Below, piece after piece: positions 1-9,184 of a stretch of 64,000 nt of DNA. This stretch comes from Sphagnum magellanicum (lineage: Eukaryota; Streptophyta; Sphagnopsida; Sphagnales; Sphagnaceae): NCBI GenBank assembly GCA_021904315.1, contig CM038924.1, positions 13,752,026-13,816,025 on the forward strand, written 5' to 3'. The notes under the pieces are model-generated. The model saw only the letters and a list, made by a program, of their open reading frames with translations, was not told the origin of the DNA and ran no database searches. The position numbers were made by a program, and so were the translations under genes. Numbering within the stretch: the first letter of the stretch is position 1; each line of letters starts with the position of its first letter.

Positions 1-186
1 AATTGGCTATGTACACCCCTTTCTTGTTGTCCTTATAAATTCCTTGCTATGAGTGTACCCTTATTTTTGCATAATAGTATGTTACCTACCTCCATCCTTG
101 GGATAATTTTTTTCCCAAAGCAAACATTCATCTCCTTCTAACATTCACAAAATCACCATAGCAGTTGAAATGCATCCTGTCTAATC
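1..186. repeat. Block A, left flank of the methyltransferase retroelement
   Basis: These bases match 36649-36834 nearly base for base, with scattered substitutions. In the second copy the match then continues without a break into what is found here at 9185. The stretch is therefore the left flank of the insertion at 191-9180. No gene is visible in it. Confidence 0.85.
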
Positions 187-190
187 GATT
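187..190. repeat. Target-site duplication GATT (partner 9181-9184)
   Basis: GATT precedes the element and GATT follows it at 9181-9184. The paralogous unoccupied site at 36835-36838 reads GATC followed by the same right flank. A 4-bp duplication is within the 4-6 bp normal for LTR retrotransposons. Confidence 0.75.
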
Positions 191-322
191 TATCGTGCCT
201 GTACATGGCCTCATACATGATGACTAGTTACGGGCATGCCCATGTGCGCTTTTAGGGTTAATGTACGATTTTAAGCGACTATACGTTATTAGGTACTTAG
301 GGTTTTAGTTGGTTGATGGTAG

Positions 323-330
323 TATAAAAG
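323..330 (+). promoter_or_regulatory. Probable TATA box of the retroelement promoter
   Basis: TATAAAAG lies 132 bp inside the left end and is followed by a CT-rich stretch suited to a start site about 30 bp downstream. Position and sequence suit the U3/R border of a plant LTR. No experiment supports it. Confidence 0.55.
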
Positions 331-769
331 GACAAGCCCTTTCTTTCTCCTTTTAGTTTTTCTAGAATTCCTTTGTCAAAAGAGTTTCTCCATAATAAGC
401 TAGGATTTATAGATGCTCACGGCGGCCATTGCATGGCCACTGTCTACATACATTTCATTTTCTTCTTTATTTGCAATTCAATTCTAGAAAAACTTCACTT
501 TATGTGCTTCATGTTGAAAGCCACATATTTCTTTTGCTTGTAAGTTCTTGAGTTATTATTATTGTTGCTATTGTTGTTACTGTTGGTGTTGGTGCTGTCG
601 AAGGGGGTTGGCGTTATTACAAGGAGTTGGTGTTATGCCAACTAATAGAGCCGGAAAACAGGTTTCGAATCTCTCTCCTTTCTCTCTTTCTCGCTCTCTT
701 TTTTTCTCTTGAAACTGTCTAGTAAAAAAAAAATTAACAAAAAACAAATATTTCGACAGCCGTCACCTG

Positions 770-1090
770 CCATTGTTGCAGAGCAACAAAGCGCTTCCTG
801 CCATCACTAACGCTGCTCGCCATCATTGCATAGTGCGCTGTTGTCTGCCGTTGCCGCGAGTTACAACGCCACAATGCTGCAGCATCGCAACGTTGCAAGT
901 TGTAGCGCCATAGCACCACAACACTGCAGCATCGCAAGCTGCAGTGTTGCAGCACCATCACTACAGTAACAACAGCGCCGTGGCGCCATCGCTGCAACAA
1001 TAGCAGCGCCGCAACACCATCGCTGCAACAACAACAACATTGCAAGCTACAACGCCATCGTTGTTGCAACATTACAAGCGACAATGCTGC
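770..1090. repeat. GC-rich triplet-like repeat tract (GCAACA/GCGCCA variants)
   Basis: Imperfect reiterations of GCAGCATCGCAAC, GCGCCATAGCACC and CATCGCTGCAACAA fill this stretch, in sharp contrast with the AT-rich surroundings. Open frames on either strand here are compositional by-products. Confidence 0.7.
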
Positions 1091-1109
1091 CATCACTGCG
1101 ACCTTGGTT

Positions 1110-1490
1110 TATTCGACGTCCATTTGACTTTCGTCGGACTCTTGTCGGATGATTCATTCAAGTCCGTCTGTCGAACTTTCGTCCATCCAGAGACTTTTGT
1201 CCGATGTTCGTTGGACTTTCGTCCTGCGCCCTATCGTCTTACGTCATGCGCCCTACCATCATACGTCCTACGCCGTGCCATCCTGCAGCTGCCATATACA
1301 TCATACGTCCTGTTGTTTTGCGTCTTGCGCCCTATTGTTTTGTGTCCTACGCCCTACCATCCTACGTTCTACCATCTCGCATACTGTTTTTTCATCCTGC
1401 ATTTTCATCTGACATCTGTTTGATTTCCATCCAACCTTCGTCCGACTTTCGTTAGACGTTCGTTTGACCTCCATGCGATGTTTGTGTGTC
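1110..1490. repeat. Degenerate CGTCC/GCCCTACCATC tandem tract
   Basis: Short units such as TTCGTCC, GCGCCCTACCATC and CATACGTCCTACGCC recur many times. With the preceding tract they make a repeat-built, CpG-rich leader just upstream of gag. The open frames over this tract are low-complexity artefacts. Confidence 0.65.
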
Positions 1491-1598
1491 ACGGGTCATT
1501 CCTAACAACGCATTGTATTCTTCAAACTATACGTTGTGTGAAAATTTTATAGTTAGTGTTGTGTACTATCACAAAATTTTGGGGCATGGGACAACACC

Positions 1599-3089
1599 AT
1601 GTCTTCGGATGATGATAACACTACCGCTCAACCAAAGCCCAGGTATCAACTACGAAGTAACACACAATCCTTTGAGCCGATTTCTTTAAGCTCACGATCT
1701 TCACAACGATACCATCAAGTGTCTAGAGCACCATTGTCATCTAGTACAACTCCTACCAAGAATTCAGGCTCAGGTTACATTACATCAACGGTACATCAAA
1801 GTCCATTTGGAGGGGCTCATCAGTGGGGTATGCCTGTTACCGCACATACTTTCATACCATCACCGTATATTCGATTACAAACTATGATCTCAACACCCAT
1901 ATACACCATGGAGGTCATCAGTTCTTCTGGGAGAATTGAGAAGTTCAGCGGAAGGCCAAGTACTATTTCTTTGAGGGAGTTCGAGTCAACTTTCTCAATT
2001 GTGGTTTGTCAATTGGAGCTCAAGTATGACGCTAATTACATCGAGGCGTTTGCATTCAAACAATTGGCTCGTTATGTGCACTATGAAGCATTGGATGTCT
2101 ACGAGCAACATTCCGCAAGGATTTTGGGCGTCACCCAAATTTCCAATCTAGCTTATGCCACAGCCATTACCACCACCTCTCAAGCTGCATTACAAGCTGT
2201 AATTGCACATCACGGGACTATGCCCAATAATCCAGACTTGGTACCTACCTCAGTAAACCTTTCTCCTCAACAACTCATTGTTGTTGCCGCAAACATTCCT
2301 CCCACCACTGATGCGCCAGCTTTTGCTGATCCAGTGGGAGAATTCTTTTGAGTTCTTGAGCTAGAATTTCCAATCAAAAGTTTTGAAAAAATTCTGCAGC
2401 TTGCCACCTTCTCTCGGCAAAAGGATGAAACCTTCAAGATGTTCTATAGGAGGCTTCTCAAACTCGAAGAGAATACCCAGAGCATCACAGACTTGGAAGC
2501 TGCCCACCGGTATCTTTGTTCGTTGGAAGGTACTCCAACACTCCACACATAGGTTTTGCAACGAGTCTTTGCAGAATTTGGAGACTCATACACTTTGCTG
2601 GATGTGTACAACATTTTCGAAAAGCTGGAACTGGCTCATGCACACTATGAGGCTAGTACTATGAGGCTTCCATCACGTTCAAGGCCTCAACCTACACCAG
2701 CTGCGCCAACTAGATCATCACATTCTTCTTCAAGGACTAAAGCGGTGCACTCAGCTACACCCATCCTACCTTCTTGCAACTACTGTGGCAATCCTGCCCA
2801 CAAAGCTAGTGAATGCAACATTCCTTCCGAGGATGTCTTTTGTGATTATTGTGGGAAAGAGGGACATCAGGAATCGGCTTGTTTTGCTAAATTCCCAGAG
2901 CGGAAGCAATTTCGATTACAACGGCAAAATCTGCCAGCATTTTTCGTTGTCCCTCAACCAAAAGCCAAGGCAACTCAGCCTTCCACTCAGGCTTTGCCCA
3001 CCAAGGGTAATTCCAACAAGAATGCTAAGAAGAAGGAGCACAATGTTGACAAGAGGGAGGTGCTTCAAGCCCATGCAATTCAAGTTTAA
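1599..3089 (+). pseudogene. gag polyprotein of the methyltransferase element, two CCHC zinc knuckles
   Basis: Gag makes the capsid/nucleocapsid of the cytoplasmic virus-like particle that packages the element RNA. From the ATG at 1599 one frame runs on, broken by TGA at 2349 and TAG at 2551, to TAA at 3087. The middle (about 1920-2560) has the hydrophobic/aromatic pattern of a Retrotrans_gag domain. Two CCHC knuckles follow, C-x2-C-x4-H-x4-C, at 2775-2816 and 2841-2882, with every ligand intact. A basic Lys/Asn tail follows. The same frame continues into the protease, as expected for a gag-pol fusion. The stops look like point decay, since sequence similarity of style continues past each one. 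Family assignment is by domain order rather than a search. Confidence 0.8.
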
Positions 3090-4420
3090 ACTTTACAAAA
3101 TGAACTCGAATCATTAAGGGCTTAACTTGCTAATCTAAAAGGCAAGTCCTCCCAACGAGCTAGTCATGCCGAACCTGTACAAGGTTCAGGATCACGAGAG
3201 GGACCTCCTAGGTCATTCTATGGCCTTCCACACGATGCCATGGTTGGGGAGTATGTTCTTTCCACTCCACACAATTCTAGTCTCACACCAGAATTTGCTA
3301 CTTCTTTTTACCCTTCCTATGTCGCGACACAAGAAGCTAGTGTGGCACCTAGAGTTTCTACCACTAGGCAGGTAATTCAGACTGATGGACTTGCATCTGG
3401 TTCAAGTCCTATTACCAGGGCTAGAGGAGCTTGAGTAGTCATGCCACAATCTTTTCGTCTTCTCAACATGGAAGAAGAACGCACCTTGTTGGCAAGGTGG
3501 GAAAAGACTACTACACCATAAGCTATTAAGGCATCAAATTCTTGTGTCCTAGGAATACATGTACATTAGGAAAACACACAATTTTTCACTGATCAGCTTA
3601 TGGAATGCCAACTTCAAATGCATGAAGTGGCGCAAAAGCTTGTGAGTACACCATTGTTTAGTTTTCAAGATTTGAAGCAAAGCACCAGGGACATAATTGC
3701 AATTTTAAAAGATACCTTGAACACTACATCAGGTCCTCTACCAATCTCTGATCCACATGCTACAGAGGTCCCATCCAACACCTTGAAGATACATTCAATT
3801 TGTTCACGTGTTGTAGATGGCGTTCATAATCTAGTTACTAGTTCTAGCATGGTTAAACTAGTGGGCTTTCCTACTTCTGATTCCACATTCACATATCAGA
3901 AGGGAGTTCAAAACACCTCACTTGTGGATTTGTTACTCAGCAAAGGTGTTGTGGATAGCCAATCTCTCCACAAAGTCTCTCACTCATTTCCGAAGGTGGT
4001 GCCTAATGAGAGAACTTCCATCGCCACCAGAGTTGCCATTGTTGACAATATTGGGTCAGCAATCCAAGTGGGAGGACATACACCCAGAGTGGTACTTCTT
4101 GACACAGGTGCCCAACCAGTGATTCTTGGAGTTTAATTCGCCAAGAAGATGGGCATGCTTGACTCCAAACTACGGAAATCTATGTGGCAAATTCGCACTA
4201 CTAGTGGGAGTGTAGAGGAGGTATTTGGGGAAAGTTTGGATTTGATTGCACTTAAGTTCAATGAAGGTACAGATCAGGAACTTTGCTTACATGTCAGATG
4301 TTTAGTCACCAATGCCACCAGTTATGATGTGCTCATTGGGCAAGAGGCCCTGTTTCCACCAGGTTTCACAATTGACAACTGGTTTGAAAATGCGTATTAC
4401 GGAGTGGATTGGGAGACTAA
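3090..4420 (+). pseudogene. Linker and aspartic protease region
   Basis: The gag frame continues here through several more stops (3087, about 3120, 3432, about 3519, about 3567, 4134). The first part is a Ser/Pro/Thr-rich linker with a short leucine/glutamate-rich stretch just after 3090. The protease signature LLDTGAQ is at about 4095-4115, with catalytic Asp codon 4101-4103. A flap-to-core stretch continues past the TAA at 4134, ending in a hydrophobic SYDVLIGQEAL motif near 4320 that matches the ILG/ILI helix of retropepsins. The enzyme would cleave the gag-pol precursor. Around 4420 the reading shifts from frame 3 to frame 2, which carries the methyltransferase. Confidence 0.7.
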
Positions 4421-4549
4421 TGGCCACCACCTGGGATACATACCCTTGATTTACATGGGAACCATAGTCCTATGGCTCACCATTGTATGCTCAAGGAAGC
4501 ACACACCATTTCCTACATCTAACAAGCTAGCCACGAATGGATAGAGGGA

Positions 4550-5660
4550 GATGAGGAGGAGATAGCTTACACTCAAGCTATTGAAAGCTTGAAGGTGATT
4601 CCTACTGACATTCAACATGGACCAGAGGTTTTATAGAAGTTCAAAGTAGCCCACAAGCCCTTGGTCAAAACTTTATCTAATTTTGAGAGCATGGAGAGCC
4701 ATGGTGAACCGATTAAACCATTACTTCGTCAGCTAATCACCTAAACACCACCTAAGGAAGGGATAACATTACTAAAGCTCCTTGGTGGTATTGGTACAGG
4801 TTTCGAAGCCCTATTACAGTCAGGGATGGTGGTTCGGAGGTATTTTTATGTAGACATTGGTCCTATTGCAAGGCAAATGGTGGCATCCAGAATGAAGGAG
4901 TTCACAACAAGATTTCCACAACAGTTTGCAACCACTGCATGGAAGGTTAGTTTCACATTTTTTCCCTTTAACCTCATCATTTTAGGTTGGGAATGTCAAG
5001 GATTTTCAACGACTAGATTTGGAGAAGGCTTGAGTGACACAAGATCTGGTCTTTTCACGGACATGATACGATTGATCACCTAGGCTCAGTCCATTTCTCC
5101 TACACTTGGTTATGTAATTGAGAACACCCCTTCTCAGTTTGATCAGAGGGAGAAAGTCCAGGAGCACTACACACTAGTCAAGCATTACCTTGGAGAGCCA
5201 CTCCTACTTTATGCGGCACAATGCGGTTCCTATGCGCACTGGCTGCGCAATTGGTGGACCAACTTGGCACCACTCTTAGTTCTACAGCTGGCTCTGAAAT
5301 ACACTATCAGAGACCCCAACCTTCAGGTTTCTCACATATTGGATGATCAAAGTTCTTGCCAACCAATTACAAGGCAAGAGAAACCTCGTTGGTTTCCTAC
5401 GAACACAATAGGAAAACCAAGAGATGCTTAGCCCACCTTTGTCTCCTTCCTAGGAGCACATGCCTTTCAAGGAGATGGACCAGGTCTGGTGTATTGTCAT
5501 GCTTCAGCCACTTGGGATGAACCAAGCCCAGAAGAAAGAGAAAGGGCTATGGGGTTCCAAACTGGCACTACTAATCACACTAAGGTGACTAAATTAAAGC
5601 GTAATGCTCTACTGGGGAGAGGCATGGACTTGAACTCCCTTACATGGTTGTTGGTAACTT
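4550..5660 (+). pseudogene. C5-cytosine DNA methyltransferase domain embedded in the retroelement polyprotein
   Basis: The domain transfers a methyl group from SAM to C5 of cytosine in DNA. Conserved motifs follow in canonical order in one frame. Motif I is LLGGIGTGFEALL (4778-4816). Motif IV is GWECQGFS with catalytic Cys at 4994-4996, where the usual PCQ reads ECQ, followed by the family-typical GLSDTRSGLF. Motif VI is VIENTPS near 5114-5134 (usual ENV). Motif VIII is QCGSYAHWLR at 5219-5248, with Trp where the second conserved Arg usually lies. Motif IX is PSPEERERAMGF (from 5525) and motif X is LLGRGMDLNSLTWLL, ending at 5653. Four in-frame stops (4634, 4742, 5081, 5429) kill this copy. 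The linear I-to-X order argues against descent from plant DRM enzymes, whose motifs are rearranged. No BAH, chromo or UBA domain is visible, so MET1 and CMT are unlikely as whole-gene sources. It sits between protease and RT, so it was part of the polyprotein. Confidence 0.88.
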
Positions 5661-6030
5661 GTGTACTCTTTCAAATGTACACAATACCAACATTGATTCA
5701 ATCAGCTTGCAGTTTTGGTGATGCGACCACATGGCACCCCGACCAAGTACACTTGCCTATCTTCAACACTTTACATTTCACTTTTAGTGTTGGGGGGGAG
5801 GAGGTACCATGTAATTTGACTCAAGTTGTGCTTAATACACCTGGAGGTACATCGACTTCTGGAAAAACAATTACAACCTTCTATGAATCTGTGGAGTTGG
5901 ATAGTGGAGAACCAAATACACCAGGTTCTTCAAACACACTTTCCAACTCCATTCCATGTGTTTTTGACTACCCTTTCGTTATGGGGAACCAACTCACCAA
6001 GAAGGAGAAAGGCCAAGTCATAAACTTGCT
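5661..6030 (+). other. Linker between methyltransferase and reverse transcriptase
   Basis: About 120 codons stay open in the methyltransferase frame (frame 2) and lead into a KKEKGQVINLL-like stretch near 6000, which resembles the segment just before the RT fingers in gypsy polyproteins. The Ser/Thr/Gly-rich middle around 5830-5960 has no recognisable fold. The frame changes near 6030. Confidence 0.6.
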
Positions 6031-6860
6031 AATAAGTATGAGAATGTGTTTGCATTCTCAATGAAAGACTTAGGTAGGTGTAAGACCATGCAGTTTTCTA
6101 TAGACCTTACAAATGAGACACTCGTCTATCGGAGGAGGCATAGGTTAAGCAAGGATGAGTGGGAACTAGTAGATGAAAGATGCAAAGAGCTCCATGAGGC
6201 TGGTCTCATTCAGCCATCAAATTCTAATTTCGCAACCGCTACAGTAATGCCAGCAAAGAAAGATACAATTGGATTAAGAAAAGGATGTGCGGGGATTATA
6301 GGCCTTTAAACCTAGTTACACCTCAGGATAGGTACCCCATGCCCATCCCTGAAGAATTGTTTGATAGCATTAGAGATTCAAACATCTTCACAATTGTGGA
6401 TCTGAGGCAAGGCTTCAACTAGATTGTGCTCGCTGCGAAGGATCGCAAGAAAACAGCATTCCATGGAAGCAACAAGTTATGGGAATGGCTTGTGATGCCT
6501 TTTGGACTGAGGAATGCACCTGTCTTCTTTCAACAAGTCATGGAACATGTTCTTAAAGGGGCAAATTTCCTGAAGTGCTACATAGATGACGTCCTAGTGC
6601 ATAGCAAGGGACTCGTGCAGCATTTGGCTCATCTTGAGGAGTTATTTAAGAGGCTCCACGAAGTCAATATGAAGATCCATCCTAAAAAGTGTGAGTTTGT
6701 TGTCACCCCAGTAATCTACCTTGGACATAGAATTTTGCCAAATGGTATTATGGCTCATTGGGCCAAAGTAGTAGCCATTTTGGAGATGCCCAATCCTATT
6801 GATGTTCACATGTTGAGGAGCTTCATTGGACTATGTAATTACTACAGAATTTAAGTCCAA
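6031..6860 (+). pseudogene. Reverse transcriptase of the methyltransferase element
   Basis: RT copies element RNA into cDNA inside the particle. The fingers motif ending in LIQPSNSNFATATVMPAKK lies at about 6195-6260 in frame 1. The reading then moves to frame 3 at about 6291, where a DYRPLN motif is followed by PMPIPEELFD. MPFGLRNAP lies at about 6495 and the catalytic box YIDD at 6579-6590 with both aspartates intact. The thumb region, with the YLGHRI motif, lies around 6718-6735. In-frame stops occur at about 6420 and 6852. The order and motifs are those of Ty3/gypsy RT. Confidence 0.85.
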
Positions 6861-7480
6861 GATTTTAGTACTATTGCTCATCCTCTCTATGCATTGTTAA
6901 AGAAGGATGTTACTTGGACATGGAGTGATGAGACTCAAGAAGCTTTCAACACACTCAAGGAAAAACTTTCAGAGTTCCCCATTCTGAAAAGACTTGATTT
7001 CAACAAGGTCTTCATTCTACACACTGACTGGAATGCTCTTGGTATTGGAGCTATTCTTGGCCAACTTGATGAGGAAGGCAAGGAATATGTTATTGCCTAT
7101 GCATCTTGAAGCAACAACAAGGCTAAAAGCAACTACTCTTCATACGAGGGGGAGTGCCTTGCTGTTGTATGGGCTGTCATACATTTCAGGCCCTATCTTT
7201 ATGGCACCAATTTCACTTTGTATACTGACCACTAGCCTATTAAGTGGTTGATGACCAACGATAAGCTTATTGGTAAGTTAGCTCGTTGGGCGCTTATACT
7301 TTAAGAGTATGAGTTCAAGGTTATTCACCAACCTGGTATTACACATCAGAATGTGGATACCATGTTGCGAAAACCCCTCACTACCTTTGAAGATTTTTCA
7401 AAAGCCAGGCAAGATTTTGACCAGATTCCAGTAATACATGTATTTGAAGCATATAGTTATCTTGCACTACTGTAATGTAA
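6861..7480 (+). pseudogene. RNase H domain
   Basis: Frame 3 continues with WTWSDETQEAFNTLKEKL, the usual connection between RT and RNase H. The first catalytic aspartate region reads ILHTDWNALGIGAIL near 7012-7056, where gypsy elements usually have TDAS. The catalytic glutamate lies in [14 protein letters not shown] near 7137, and a third aspartate in LYTD near 7220. TGA at 7107 and stops near 7232 and 7301 interrupt it. RNase H degrades the RNA strand during cDNA synthesis. Confidence 0.75.
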
Positions 7481-8616
7481 CTTGGTTGAGCATCCCATTC
7501 TGGATATATGGGAGGACTTGAACACTCTGAGGTTTCTTCAACATGGGGAATACCCTCCCCAAGTTACATCAAGTCAGTGGGATCGCATACAATAGCGGTC
7601 CAAACACTATTCATGGAGGGACAATCACTTCGTCGGATGCTTACCACAAGGCGACAGAGTGGTTCCACCACCACATGAACGGCCTAGTCTTATTCAAAAG
7701 GTACATTCAGAGCTTGGAACATTTTGCAGTTAAGCGTACTTATAGCCTTCTCGTTCCTCATTACCATTGGAGAGGTATGTATGTTCAAGTCCGAGACATC
7801 ATTGTTAGGTGTGAACAATGTGATAGAATGAGAACTTCTTTCTCCTTTCGATAGCTCACACTTTCTCCACTCCCTATTCAGGGCATGTTCTATCGTTGGT
7901 CATGTGATTTAGTTGGAGAATTACCACAAACCTCCAGGGGTAATGTTTACATCATGATTATGATTGAGCATTTTTCAAAGTGGGTTGAGCTTGTTGCGCT
8001 ACCAGGCAAGTCATCACACAGCACCAGCCAGGCTTTCTTACAACAAATTCTAAGTAGGTTTGGGGCTTGTGCTAAGTGCCTTACTGATCAAAGGTCAGAA
8101 TTCAGGGGAGAATTCCAAAACCTACTTGACCATGCTCTCATTGACCATCGTCGGACTTCAAGAGATCATCCCCAAGCTGATGGCCTTGCAGAAAGGATGG
8201 TTCAAATGTGCAAAAAGGGACTTCAGAAAATTTGCCTCACTAAGAACAAAGAGGATTGGGACCTAGCCCTCCCATACATCGCCTTGGGTTGCAAGATGTC
8301 CAAACATGCCTCTTTATCTCATTTCTCTCCTTACTTTTTACTTTTTGGGATACATCCCATTCCACCCTCTTCCATTACTACTCAAATGGACCAAGTTGTG
8401 GACTTGAACTCCCTAGCCACTTGGGCTAAGGTCATTGCAGAAAAGGCTGCTCTATTCAGGAGGGTTATGCCCATGGCCATGGAGAATCTATCCATTGCAC
8501 AACATCAAGACACCTTACAGTATACACACACACAAGGTGGTAGTTACAAACCTAAGGTGAGACAATTTGATGTTGGTGATTTTGATATCTCCAACGGCAA
8601 CCAAATGATACTTTAG
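7481..8616 (+). pseudogene. Integrase, HHCC zinc domain plus DD35E core
   Basis: Integrase joins the cDNA to chromosomal DNA. In frame 1 the second histidine (LEHFAVKR) and the cysteines (CEQC, near 7812) of the HHCC domain are visible; the first histidine lies in another frame upstream. The core has Asp at 7906-7908 (CDLVGELP), Asp at 8086-8088 (LTDQRSEF) and Glu at 8191-8193 (GLAERM). The last two are separated by 34 residues, the DD35E spacing. All three acidic residues are intact. A stop lies at 7852, and the frame changes again between about 8600 and 8640, just before the PHD segment. Confidence 0.85.
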
Positions 8617-8639
8617 ACACTTCTTCCGGTTGCACTATC

Positions 8640-8951
8640 TTGAGGATTAAGGCGATCAGGCCTTTAGGTGTGTTGGAGCTGCAAGGAGCTGACGGACGCA
8701 CAATTCAGGATCATTCCAAAAATTGTGCGCCTTGCCACCTGCCAAACTTGGATCCTACCATCATCACGTCGACTTGGATTCCTCCACTTGATTATCCATG
8801 TCAGGTATGTCAAAGGACGGACGATGCTGATCAAATGTTGCTTTGCGACAACTGTAATGGTGGATACCATCTCTTTTGCCTCAAGCCGGAGCTCATTCAA
8901 ATTCCCACCGGCAATTGGTACTGTTCATCATGTTCTCCCACAGCACCTTGA
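8640..8951 (+). pseudogene. Integrase C-terminal tail with PHD finger
   Basis: This 103-codon open stretch begins with an IRPLGVLELQGADG segment like the end of a gypsy integrase and then carries a complete C4HC3 PHD finger at 8799-8933. The ligands are CQVC, CDNC, YHLFC and WYCSSC, and all eight are intact. The conserved Trp lies two residues before the last CxxC. PHD fingers commonly read the methylation state of the histone H3 tail. Here it takes the place of the chromodomain that chromovirus-type elements use to direct integration, so targeting to particular chromatin is inferred. The stop is the TGA ending at 8951, close to the polypurine tract, so it is the polyprotein C-terminus. I label it a pseudogene because the parent polyprotein is broken; the finger itself looks undamaged. 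Confidence 0.85.
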
Positions 8952-9180
8952 TTCCTACTTAGACAATGCCGCGCTTTTCCCGGCTTAGGTCTAAGGGGGG
9001 GATACATGAGAATTTCATCTCAGCCTCCTCTTGTGCATTGTATATATATGTGTGTGCGTGCATCTCTTTTTGGTTGATTAATTTATACCTTTGACTAGCT
9101 TTAATCTTTTTGTTTAGTAGAATTTAATACAGATTTACACCCTTACGACACCGTACGTCATGACACTACACATCACGACA
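8952..9180 (+). other. 3' terminal region with polypurine tract (presumed truncated or divergent 3' LTR)
   Basis: A polypurine tract AAGGGGGGGA lies at 8993-9002, the usual primer for plus-strand synthesis directly before a 3' LTR. The remaining 178 bp end in CATCACGACA at the target duplication. It includes a TG-rich stretch near 9040. It has no TATA box and no visible long match to the 5' end, so the 3' LTR may be internally deleted. Confidence 0.55.
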
Positions 9181-9184
9181 GATT

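Larger units (their letters stand above)
191..1598 (+). other. 5' terminal region (presumed LTR) and leader of the methyltransferase element
   Basis: This is the non-coding region between the left end and the gag start. It holds a TATA box at 323-330, a pyrimidine-rich tract around 665-720, and two unusually GC-rich tandem tracts (770-1090 and 1110-1490). The 5' LTR must end somewhere inside it, but I found no convincing primer-binding site. A weak candidate lies around 630-660, where TGGTGTTATGCC is followed by AGAGCCGG. Confidence 0.5.
191..9180 (+). mobile_element. Ty3/gypsy-like LTR retroelement carrying a C5 DNA methyltransferase and a PHD finger (decayed)
   Basis: The element is 8,990 bp long. 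Its outer ends are short inverted repeats, TATCGTG at the start and CACGACA at the end. The inside reads, in order: leader, gag with two CCHC knuckles, aspartic protease (DTG), C5 cytosine methyltransferase (motifs I, IV, VI, VIII, IX and X), reverse transcriptase (YIDD), RNase H, integrase (HHCC then DD35E) and a C4HC3 PHD finger. RT before integrase is the Ty3/gypsy order. Gag through protease share one frame, so a single polyprotein is likely. At least four frame changes (near 4420, 6030, 6290 and 7500-7700) and about twenty in-frame stops make this copy non-functional. I could not pair the two LTRs by eye: the 3' terminal region after the polypurine tract is only about 180 bp and does not visibly match the 5' end. 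Boundaries rest on the duplication and the empty paralogous site. Confidence 0.85.

Noticed and set aside
605..690. tRNA-like or SINE-like motif (GGTTTCGAATC, with an upstream TGGCGTTATTACAAGG)
   Set aside because: A B-box-like word is present, but no cloverleaf can be drawn: the T-arm does not pair and the loop lacks the invariant T33.
734..1423. Open frames of 83-127 codons on both strands (Cys/Trp/Arg-rich)
   Set aside because: They lie in GC-rich tandem repeats, and their odd composition follows from the repeat units.
4826..5083. Idea that the ECQGFS segment is chance similarity in a retroelement linker
   Set aside because: Six separate motifs occur in the right order and spacing in one frame, with family-typical residues around the catalytic Cys.
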